From NCBI GenBank assembly GCA_023078555.1, contig CM041201.1:2301713-2365712 (forward strand): a DNA stretch of 64,000 nt, given 5' to 3'. The DNA is from Ulva prolifera (taxonomy: Eukaryota > Chlorophyta > Ulvophyceae > Ulvales > Ulvaceae). Each line of letters opens with the position of its first letter. Positions within the stretch are counted from its first letter, which is position 1. Shown here one piece after another: positions 1-8,959 of the stretch. The notes under the pieces are model-generated. The model was not told the DNA's origin, made no database searches, and saw nothing but the letters and a program-made list of their open reading frames with translations. A program made the translations under genes and the position numbers.

Positions 1-144
1 TGGCGGGGGCAGTAGGCGGCCCTTGCCAGCGGAACTGACTCGGCATCGTAGTGTGCATGCATGAGTGCATAATGACCATGTAAACTGTAAACGGTTCCAC
101 CCTGGAGCCCCAAGGTCCCAGGGCTGCGAGACTACAGCTACAAT

Positions 145-3100
145 TCAGCCGAAATTTGAGAGCGGCAGCATCTCTTTGTAAAATACACGGTCACACAACG
201 CGAGCAGTGCCTGCGCCGTCGGCCGCTTCTCAGGGTCGCGCTCCAGGCAAAGCAGTAGGGTATGCTTCATGCCCCGCAACTTCTCTAGCCGCGCCTCCAC
301 GCCCGGCGCCGCAGCCTCCCACGGCAACGGCGCCCTGCCGGCCAGCGCGGCCAGAACCGCGAGGTTGGGGCCGTCGCCGCTCTGCGGCGGCTCCACGGCG
401 GCCGGGAAGGCGCGCTCACCGGTGAGCAGCTCAAACCCTATCACCCCGATCGCCCATACGTCGGCTGCGGCGGCGGCGGGGGCTGAACGGGCTCCGGCTT
501 CGATGAGGTGTGCCACCTCCGGGGGGGCGTAACTGAGCGAGGGCGCCAGCGGTGCTGTTGTGCCTGCAGCATGCTCTACAGAATCCGGAGACTTGATTAT
601 ATCGAGATTCCACTAGCACTGTAGCTTTTACCTCTGGTTTGGTGCTACATGCCTTTCTTTTCTGTGACTGAATCAGCCATATGCACACCCTGCGTCGCAG
701 ATTCTATTGCGGATGTGACGATCCCGGGCTTTTGCGATGCAATGGCCTGTCACTTTGTGCTCAAACACCACCTCAGTCTGGCTCATCAACAGGAGTGGCG
801 ACACGGCCGCAGCCGCTACGACCTCACACTTCAGATCGAGACCCCGGCTGTTTTCAATGTGGAGGGGCGACGGAGCGCAGCCCGGGAGGCCGGGGGCGCA
901 CCAGTCCGGGCAGCGCAGCCAAAGTCTATGAGCGCCCAGTCATGCTGCTGGGGGCGGTGCAGGATGTTGCTGGGCTTGATGTCGCCGTGCGCCCAGCCCA
1001 TGGCATGCAGCTTCTCTAGCGCCCTGACGCAGTTCAACAGCACCTGCATGAAGCTCGACATGCGCGGACGGCCCTGGGCCTATTGCATGCATTGTTTGCA
1101 TTCGTGCGCAGCACGCAGCACGTCAGTCACACCCTGATCAGCCCTGCTTTGAGTGCACTTTGCAACATGGGCACAAGCAACGCACGGTCTGAAAGTATGG
1201 ACTTGCACGTGGGTCCTGTACGCAAACAGCCAATGGACCGAATCTCGCCTCAGATCGAGACTTCAAATTCCTTCACCACATGAGGCGACCGATTGACACA
1301 CGTGAGCAAATCGGTCATATACAAACGCTTATGGCCCCAGAACGCTCCATGTGGAGGGGCCCGGCTTCAACTACTGCCTGTCGAGCACACCGCAGCTCTC
1401 CCACAAACCACCGGCGAGGGGAGCATCGGTGCGGCAGGCACACAATCGCCGCCACATGTGTGTAGCAGACGCGCCGCAGGCGGGCCTTAGACACGCCCCC
1501 GCACCTGCAAGGCGGTGACAAAGGCGGTGCTATCCACACCCCACCGATGCATGAACCCAGCAAAATCGGCGAGGCTCTCGCCACGCTCCATGATGATGAA
1601 CGGCGGGAACACGTAGCCGTTCGGCGCCCGCCAGGCGCCCCCCGCATTGTCCTCCACCGCTATTGTCGCCATCATCACGCGTACCTGCGGCAGGTCATAC
1701 ATCGCGCGCTCTGCCTCGAACGCCGGCTGGTGCGTATAGAACTTCACAGCCACCTGCGGGCGTGGGCCAGGGTGTCAAATACAGCATTTTTCGTGGGTTC
1801 TGAGGACCGTTATTGGACTGACACGTGGGCCTCCGTGTTGGTGGCGGCATTCTGCAGGCTCCCGGACCAGCATAGCGGGAGCCATGGCGCTGGCATGAAA
1901 TCAAGACCATTTGAGTCGGCTGGGCAGTCGACAAGACGGCGGCTTGTCCGCAGTGCAGTATGTCTGAAGATCAAGTGAGGTTGGTATCCTGTAACCTGTC
2001 TTATCACCTGGGACAGGTGCACACCACAGTACACTGAGGCTGCTGCCCTCAGCCGCGGCACAAGCGGACAGAAGTTCCCTGCCCCACACACAGCAGCATG
2101 CGGCGGGCAGGAGGGGTATTCGCGTTCGTCTGAGCGACAGCACAAACGCACCACGCAGCGCACACCGCAACGCCCGCAGCTTCCGCGCCGGTTCTCGGGA
2201 CGGCGTGACGCAACTGTCATGGGTTCAGATACAATGCATGGGAGCCATGCATGTGTAGCGGGGGGCTCCGAGGGGCTCGCACCCAGTCCCGGGCGTTGTC
2301 GGCGTGTGCGAACTGCACGATGCCCTGGCCGCCGTTGCGGCGGTGCATGGAGGCGCCGAGGCGGTAACGGTTGTGGAAGAAGGGGGTCTGTGTGGAGTGC
2401 ATGGCGTCGAGGGCGGCCTCTAGATTCTCCAGCGCCGCCGACGGCGAATCCGCATCCCTGCGCCAGGCGTGGCAGTCAGTGACTGTCTTGGGTATGTCTC
2501 CCAGACATGTACAACAGCACAAGAAGAGACGTCTGGGGTTGATCACCGCTGCTTTGGGTGTGGGTGCAGAAACCTCCAGTGGTAGTGGCACGCTTTGAAT
2601 GGAGCTGTTCAAACTGCATGTGCTGATATGGTAGTCAGAGCGTGCGCACGTGCCGTGCATGGACAACGCACGTGGTGCGCATTGATGCACAGAGCACTCG
2701 TAGACATCAGGGCGCGGACAACCACGAAGTCGTGAAATGATCACCTACTTGATGCATAGAATGGAGCTGTACAATCTTCACTTGCAGATCTGCTCGTACG
2801 AGCGTGCGCACGTGCTGTGCATGGACACGTGGCGTCACGACGGGCGGGCGCGGGCGGAAGGGGGGCGCCGAAACAGGGGGTAGCAAGGGGCCTGCCTGGC
2901 GCGGCCCGATGGGTAGCAGCGGCTGGGCACGCGTTTTCCGGGGGCAGGTACGGCCGCGAACACATGCATGCATGCACGTGAGAAGGTGAAAGTGGCACCA
3001 AATCCTCGCAGACATGAGCAGCGATGCACTTCCTCTGGCGGTAAAGGCACGAGGACCTGGGGCAAGGCGCTGGTACGCCATATGCTGTTTCGCGCCAACA

Positions 3101-3333
3101 TGCATGTTCTGCAGCCCAACATGCACGCGCTGCACCCCCGGCCACTGGACCCAGAGGGACCTCTCCTCACTCAAGATGCATAGCGGAGCAGAGGCGCACG
3201 CCATCGAGCCGGAGGATGCGTCGGAGCCGAGCGGCGATGTGCCCGCCCTCGGCTGCTCCACTGCGGCGGCGCCGATGCGGGCCTGCGGCGCGGCCATGGC
3301 GTGTGCCCGGGATGCATCGCGTATACTGCTCAT
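145..3333 (-). CDS. protein kinase, non-RD type, multi-exon
   Basis: A protein kinase domain is spread over minus-strand exons with consistent phases. My model is about 3333-3162 (N-terminal linker, tentative start at ATG 3333-3331), 2457-2283, 1753-1505, 1079-902 and 563-145. The order of motifs is right: a glycine-rich loop (YRLGAS..RRNGGQGIVQFA), the ATP lysine in VAVKFY, the alpha-C glutamate in FEAERAMY, a hinge around PPFIIMERGE, the catalytic loop HGDIKPSN, DFG in LIDFGCAAR, YAPPE, DVWAIGVIGFELLTG and RDPEKRP. All residues needed for phosphotransfer are present. The catalytic loop is HGD rather than HRD, which makes it a non-RD kinase; in plants that class includes immune-linked kinases, but this one has no visible receptor or membrane segment. 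The protein is about 390 residues. Splice sites of the first exon are the least certain. Substrate is unknown. It is upstream of, and on the same strand as, NLR1. Confidence 0.75.
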
Positions 3334-3960
3334 GAAGGGAGCCACAAAGATGTGGGGTTCGTAGCAGGGGTCCAACCAGGGGATATCTAGCCTGCTAGCA
3401 TGCGCTGCGGCGGGCGGCGAGGCGGCGTGAACCTGTGGGAGCACAGATAGGTCGCTCTTTGGCTTGATGTATTTGTTTGCTATGCCATATAATGGCCCAA
3501 TATGTGTAACTTGATGAACAGCTGGGTTGCGGCGCTGCCTGCTTCTCCGCCGTTGTGCTTGTCATACAGATGGTCTGCATATGGACAACCAGAGCGCATG
3601 CTATGTCGATGACACACGGCATAGCCAAACGCAAATATGTGCACAGTGTCTGGAAGATGGGACCGAGGGGCACCCCTCGGGCGCGCCCAAGCTCTGGCGG
3701 CGTGCTGAGCGGTTCACATGCTGCTTGCCGCGAGGCAGCCGCATGCATTGCCGAACGCGGCTACGCTGTGGCAAATCTGGCAATAAAGCAAACAAGCCGC
3801 ACTGCAGCTGGTCCCGCGGTCCAGCCTGACAGCTGCACCTGCGATCGGAGCTGCACGGTGTTGCAAGCGCGGACACGGAGCTGCGGCCGTGCATGACATC
3901 GCTGGAATCAGAACATACTCCATGGAACAGTCAACAGCAGCAATGGCACGGACGTGACGG
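3334..3960. other. intergenic stretch, no gene recognised
   Basis: Between the kinase start and the conserved 3' flank of NLR1 I see no supportable coding exon. Open frames here lack recognisable motifs and overlap on both strands. Confidence 0.5.
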
Positions 3961-3962
3961 CC

Positions 3963-4199
3963 GTAAGGGCCCACACGGGGGGTGGGTACGTGTTGCTTGT
4001 AAAGCAGGCAGCAACTCAGACAGTCGGGTAGGATTGCTTGTGCCCCCTGGGTCACCCTCTGGCAGCAGCCTGCCGCGGCGCACCTCCACCAGCACAATGC
4101 CCGGCAACGCTCCTCGGCTCGATTGAAACCCATGCATGATTAAGAATGCAGCACAGGCTGATAGGTTAGCCACACCTTGCTGCTATTGGGAGTCCGGAT
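3963..4199 (-). repeat. conserved 3' flank of the NLR unit (copy 1)
   Basis: This stretch closely matches 23526-23730, downstream of NLR2. Shared landmarks are the run TGCTTGTAAAGCAGGCAGCA, the run CCTGGGTCACCCTCTGGCAG and the run CCTTGCTGCTATTGGGAGTC. It shows that the duplicated unit extends past the receptor open frame. The copies differ by small indels and scattered substitutions. Confidence 0.8.
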
Positions 4200-5864
4200 T
4201 CCGCTGAGCACTGAGCGGTGGTGCCGCTTGATTCCGCTTCCCATTTCAATGAAGTACCTGATGACCACTGGCAGTTGTGCAAGACTTGCGCACCAGCTGA
4301 GGTCGAGGTGCTGTAGCTGGCTGCAATGGCTAATGCCCTCTGGCAGGTGTGTCAGGCAATGGCAGCTGCTGAGGTCAAGGTGCTGTAGCTGGCTGCAACC
4401 GCTGATGCCCTCTGGCAGGTGTGTCAGGCAATGGCAGCAGCTGAGGTCGAGGTGCTGTAGCTGGCTGCAGCTGCTGATGCCCTCTGGCAGGTGTGTAAGA
4501 CTCCTGCACTCCCTGAGGTCGAGGTGCTGTAGCTGGCTGAAATGGCTGATGCCCTCTGGCAGGTGTGTCAAGCTCTCGCAGCAGCTAAGGTCAAGGTGCT
4601 GTAGCTGGCTGTAGCCGCTGATGCCCTCTGGCAGTTGTGTAAGGCTCTTGCAACCCCTGAGGTCGAGGTACTGTAGCTGGCTAAAATGGCTGATGCCCTC
4701 TGGCAGGTGTGTCAAGCTCTCGCAGCAGCTGAGGTTTAGGTGCTGTACCTGGCTGCAGCCGCTGATGCCCTCAGGCAGTTGTGTAAGACTCTCGCAGTGG
4801 CATAGGTAGGTCGAGGTGCTGTAGCTGGTTGCAGCAGCTGATGCCCTCAGGCACTTGGGTAAGACTCTCGCATGTGCTGAGGTTGAGGTGCTGTAGCTGG
4901 CTGCAGCTGCTGATGCCCTCTGGCAGGTGTGTAAGACTCCTGCACTCCCTGAGGTCGAGGTGCTGAAGCTGGCTGAAATGGCTGATGCCCTCTGGCAGGT
5001 GTGTCAGGCTCTCGCAGCAGCTAAGGTCAAGGTGCTGTAGCTGGCTGCAGGCGCTGATGCCCTCAGGCAGGTGTGTCAGGCAATGGCAGCAGCTGAGGTC
5101 GAGGTGCTGTAGCTGGCTGCAGCTGCTGATGCCCTCTGGCAGGTGTATAAGACTCCTGCACTCCCTGAGGTCCAGGTGCTGTAGCTGGCTGCAGCCACTG
5201 ATGCCCTCTGGCAGTTGTGCAAGACTCTTGCACCAGCTAAGGTCCAGGTGCTGTAGCTGGCTGCAGCCGCTGATGCCCTCTGGCAGCTGTGTCAGACTCT
5301 TGCACCAGCTGAGGTTGAGGTGCTGTAGCTGGCTGCAGCCGCTGATGCCCTCAGGCAGTTGTGTAAGACTCTCGCAGTGGCATAGGTAGGTCGAGGTGCT
5401 GTAGCTGGTTGCAGCAGCTGATGCCCTCAGGCACTTGGGTAAGACTCTCGCATGTGCTGAGGTTGAGGTGCTGTAGCTGGCTGCAGCTGCTGATGCCCTC
5501 TGGCAGGTGTGTAAGACTCCTGCACTCCCTGAGGTCGAGGTGCTGAAGCTGGCTGAAATGGCTGATGCCCTCTGGCAGGTGTGTCAGGCTCTCGCAGCAG
5601 CTAAGGTCAAGGTGCTGTAGCTGGCTGCAGGCGCTGATGCCCTCAGGCAGGTGTGTAAGACTCAGGCACCACCTGAGGTCAAGGTGCTGTAGCTGGCTGC
5701 AGGCGCTGATGCCCTCAGGCAGGTGTGTAAGACTCTCGCAGTGGCATAGGTCGAGGTGCTGTAGCTGGTTGCAGCCGCTGATGCCCTCAGGCACTTGTGT
5801 AAGACTCTTGCATGTGTTGAGGTTGAGGTACCGGTGCTGTAGCTGGTTGCAGCCGCTGATGCCC
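4140..5864 (-). pseudogene. continuation of the NLR1 LRR array, frame-broken
   Basis: LRR coding continues without a gap in DNA homology, but in changing frames. Segments 5794-5387, 5386-4807 and 4806-4140 each read as LPEGIS...LQHLDL repeats in a different frame. The breaks are the extra C near 5924 and two copies of a 4-bp AGGT insertion, in CATAGGTAGG at 4801-4810 and 5381-5390. Because 1+4+4 = 9, the last segment is back in the frame of the main open frame and ends in a tail (VVIRYFIEMGSG...) followed by a stop at 4140. Roughly twenty more repeats would be encoded here, making the ancestral array longer than that of NLR2. The plus-strand frames here are antisense shadows. Confidence 0.8.
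4741..5650 (-). repeat. 580-bp-offset internal duplication in the LRR array
   Basis: Positions 4741-5070 and 5321-5650 match almost base for base at an offset of 580 bp, which is eight 72-bp LRR units plus the 4-bp AGGT insertion. The AGGT insertion is in both copies, so the frame break predates the duplication. A second, shorter duplication links 5741-5935 with 5964-6160 at an offset of about 223 bp. Confidence 0.8.
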
Positions 5865-8800
5865 TCAGACAGTTGTAAAAGACGCCCGCATCTGCTGAGG
5901 TTTAGGTGCTGTAGCTGGCTGCAGCCCGCTGATGCCCTCTGGCAGCTGTGTAAGACTCTCGCAGTGGCATAGGTCGAGGTGCTGTAGCTGGTTGCAGCCG
6001 CTGATGCCCTCAGGCACTTGTGTAAGACTCTTGCATGTGTTGAGGTTGAGGTACCGGTGCTGTAGCTGGTTGCAGCCGCTGATGCCCTCAGACAGTTGTA
6101 AAAGACGCCCGCATCTGCTGAGGTTTAGGTGCTGTAGCTGGCTGCAGCCGCTGATGCCCTCTGGCAGCTGTGTAAGACGCTCGCAACCCCTGAGATCGAG
6201 GTACTGTAGCTGGCTGAAATGGCTGATGCCCTCTGGCAGTTGTGCAAGACTCTTGCACCAGCTAAGGTCCAGGTGCTGTAGCTGGCTGCAGCCGCTGATG
6301 CCCTCAGGCAGGTGTGTAAGACTCTCGCAGTGGCGTAGGTCGAGGTACTGTAGCTTGCTGCAGCTGCTGATGCCCTCAGGCAGGTGTGTAAGACTCTCGC
6401 AGATGCGTAGGTCAAGGTGCTGTAGCTGGCTGCAGCCGCTGATGCCCTCAGGCAGGTGTGTAAGACTCTCGCAGTGGCTTAGGTCAAGGTGCTGTAGCTG
6501 GCTACAGCCGCTGATGCCCTCAGGCAGGTGTGTAAGACTCTCGCAGTTGTGTAGGACAAGGTGCTGTAGCTGGCTGCAGCCGCTGATGCCCTCAGGCAGG
6601 TGTGTAAGACTCTCACACCAGCTAAGGTCAAGGTGCTGTAGCTGGCTGCAGCCGCTGATGCCCTCTGGCAGCTGTGTAAGACTGTTGCACCAGCTGAGGT
6701 CGAGGTGCTGTAGCTGGCTGCAGCCGCTGATGCCCTCTGGCAGCTGTCTTATGAACATGCTCCCACTGAGGTCAAGGTGCTCCAGCTTCCCCAGCTTCCC
6801 CAGTTGCTTCACTGGAACATCGGACAATGTTCGCATCCTGAGGAACCTGAGCATGGGCCAGCAGCCAAGGTACTGCACAGCCCTTTCCCGCACAAATCCG
6901 TGAGATTCCAGCCATAGCCACTGCAGCCTTGGCGCGTATAAGCATCGCCACTGCTTGATCCAGTGCGAACGGGCCCCATCAACCACTATGCAGGCTCGCA
7001 ACCGCCTCCCATCGACCTTCAACTTTGAATCAATCGATGCATCCGCGACATGACCTGCCGGCTGGTGCGAGCTGATGTACTGCAACGATGAGGATGCATG
7101 GCTGTGTGCACTGCCTGAGATGCAGCGCTCCTGGTCCTTCATTGACAGTCGCAGCGCAATGTCCCGCAGGATGTCGTGCATGTAGTATTCATGCGTATGA
7201 TGGTGACGCAATTTGACGGAATCTGGTGCCACAGCCCTGGACACGAGGCTGCGGCTGACGAGTTGCTCGAGCTTGGCGGCGGCTGCCTTCACGCTGGCGG
7301 GCGTGTGCCAGGGCGCGTGCGTCGCAAAGAGGTGCAGCAGAGCCTCCTCCCTCACCCTCGTATCCTCGGGAAACATCGTAAAGTCCATGAAGCACTCCTT
7401 CAGTGACGGCGGCAAGATTTCAACGCTCGTTGCACAGGTCTGCGTGACAGCATCATCACGTGCACCTGCTGCCCTCTGCGCCTTCTGCACTTCCAGGCGC
7501 TCCTCCCAAGCCTCCGCTGTTCTGCAGTGCCGCAGCGCGCTGCCGAGCACTTCCAGCGCGAGGGGATTGCCGTCGCAGCTCTGCAGCAGCTCTGAGCAGG
7601 CAGCAGCAGGCACATACCCTGGTGGATCCGCATCGGCCGACCCAAAGGCATGGTGGTAGAACAGCTGCTTTGCAGGCCCTTCTTTGAGGAGACCAGGCTT
7701 ATGAATGCGCAGCTCGCGCATGCGCGTGACTTCACCTGTGCTTGGATCGCGGGGAAGGTAAGACAGAGTCTCTTCGCTCCTCGTCGTAACAATGAGCCTG
7801 CTTCCGTCATGCCGCAGACTGGGCTGCGTGGCAAAGTTCAAAGCCGCCAGCTGCAGCGGGCGGCCCTGCGACCATGGCCACAAGTCATCTAGCACCAGGA
7901 GCACTGCCCGACCCCGCTCATCTCCGCCGTGCGTCAGCCGGGCCAGTGCCTGCAGTCCCTCAGCCGCGGTTGCGAAGGGAACACTCTGGCGGGGATACAG
8001 CTTGACAAATGCCGCCTCGAGAAGGCGCAGCATTTCTCTGTCGTTTGCATCTTTCCCGACTGTCAGCCACACAGCATCGTCAAAGCGCGACCTGGCGTGC
8101 TCAAACACTGCGCGGGCGATGGTCGTCTTGCCGATGCCGCCAGCCCCGACGATGCCGATGTTGCGGTTGTCCTTGAGCTGCTCGTCAATAAGGGGCACGA
8201 GGTCGTCGCATTGCTGGAAGACGTGCTTCGGCAGGGCAGGCTCACTGCACTGCGGCAGCTCGCTCGATGGGCCTCTGTGGGGATGCATAGACGGTAACCT
8301 GCCGAAGCGGATGCGGGGCGCTGTGGGCACAGGCCCCGCCATGCGCTTCAGCGTTGAGAACAGCTGCATACTCGTGTCCAGCTTGCAGAACTTCTGCAGT
8401 GAGCAGCGCAGTTCCTTCGGCTTGCTACTGTACACAAGTCGCTGCCACCATCTTTGTGGATTGTGTTGCACGTGCAGCAGGAGCACCTCGGCCTCCTGCA
8501 GAGTGTCACACAGGTCCTGATACTGGGGCCGGTGGCTCTGAAAGTCAGGCAGATCTGTCAGCTGGTCAAGGGCATGTGCGGCTGTCAGGAGGGCCTCGTT
8601 GCTCAGCTGATCGAGCAGCTTCTGGCATTGCTTCGGGTGGCCAGCGATCATTATCGCTCGATCCACCAGCCACTGAATTGACTCCTCAACAGCCCAGCCT
8701 GCGGCATCGCTGACGATCGGCAGGGGGATGACTGTCTTCACGGCGGTGCCAGCTGCCTTTCCCGCAGCCTTGCCTGCATTCTCGCCTGCTTTCTTGCGTG

Positions 8801-8894
8801 CTTCCTTCCCATAAAACATCACCTGCAGGGCATCTGCTTTCAGATCGAGGTGCATCCTAGTATGCATGGCCACACGTGTGTGTATGCACCACAC
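5865..8894 (-). CDS. NLR1: NB-ARC-LRR receptor-like protein, C-terminally truncated
   Basis: A single open frame of 1009 residues encodes a nucleotide-binding leucine-rich-repeat protein, the class that acts as intracellular immune receptors in plants. Residues about 70-185 are helical and resemble RPW8/CC-R domains (pattern EAEVLLLHV..., SLQKFCKLD). NB-ARC follows: P-loop GIVGAGGIGKTT at about 247-258, kinase-2 VLLVLDDLW at 331-339, RNBS-B GSRLIVTTR at 364-372, a GLPL-type GNPLAL at 442-447, and MHD at 572-574. From about residue 720 there are eleven 24-residue LRRs of the type LPEGISGCSQLQHLDLS. The frame stops early because of an extra C near 5924, so the last residues (GLQPATAPKPQ...) are out of frame, and the array continues at lower coordinates. 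The start is uncertain: the shared Met in MHLDLKADALQVMF is as good as the first Met. It may give a short receptor or be a pseudogene. Confidence 0.85.
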   Translation of the reverse strand: MWCIHTRVAMHTRMHLDLKADALQVMFYGKEARKKAGENAGKAAGKAAGTAVKTVIPLPIVSDAAGWAVEESIQWLVDRAIMIAGHPKQCQKLLDQLSNEALLTAAHALDQLTDLPDFQSHRPQYQDLCDTLQEAEVLLLHVQHNPQRWWQRLVYSSKPKELRCSLQKFCKLDTSMQLFSTLKRMAGPVPTAPRIRFGRLPSMHPHRGPSSELPQCSEPALPKHVFQQCDDLVPLIDEQLKDNRNIGIVGAGGIGKTTIARAVFEHARSRFDDAVWLTVGKDANDREMLRLLEAAFVKLYPRQSVPFATAAEGLQALARLTHGGDERGRAVLLVLDDLWPWSQGRPLQLAALNFATQPSLRHDGSRLIVTTRSEETLSYLPRDPSTGEVTRMRELRIHKPGLLKEGPAKQLFYHHAFGSADADPPGYVPAAACSELLQSCDGNPLALEVLGSALRHCRTAEAWEERLEVQKAQRAAGARDDAVTQTCATSVEILPPSLKECFMDFTMFPEDTRVREEALLHLFATHAPWHTPASVKAAAAKLEQLVSRSLVSRAVAPDSVKLRHHHTHEYYMHDILRDIALRLSMKDQERCISGSAHSHASSSLQYISSHQPAGHVADASIDSKLKVDGRRLRACIVVDGARSHWIKQWRCLYAPRLQWLWLESHGFVRERAVQYLGCWPMLRFLRMRTLSDVPVKQLGKLGKLEHLDLSGSMFIRQLPEGISGCSQLQHLDLSWCNSLTQLPEGISGCSQLQHLDLSWCESLTHLPEGISGCSQLQHLVLHNCESLTHLPEGISGCSQLQHLDLSHCESLTHLPEGISGCSQLQHLDLRICESLTHLPEGISSCSKLQYLDLRHCESLTHLPEGISGCSQLQHLDLSWCKSLAQLPEGISHFSQLQYLDLRGCERLTQLPEGISGCSQLQHLNLSRCGRLLQLSEGISGCNQLQHRYLNLNTCKSLTQVPEGISGCNQLQHLDLCHCESLTQLPEGISGLQPATAPKPQQMRASFTTV

Positions 8895-8959
8895 GACCTG
8901 GCAGTCAAGCAGATCGCTCAGCAGCCTGACTCATGTTTGGGACATTGGACAAAGTCAGT

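Noticed and set aside
4177-6780. Regularly spaced repeats suggestive of a CRISPR array
   Set aside because: The 72-bp units are wholly coding LRRs without unique spacers, in a eukaryote-type context with spliceosomal introns.
4177-6903. Long plus-strand frames of the type MPSGRCVRLSQ...RSRCCSWLQ
   Set aside because: They are the antisense of the 72-bp LRR units. The period divides by three, so all frames stay open together; no independent motif or start signal.
7792-8520. Plus-strand 242-residue frame over the NB-ARC region, with counterparts in NLR2 and NLR3
   Set aside because: Antisense to conserved NB-ARC motifs; its conservation follows from the minus-strand protein.
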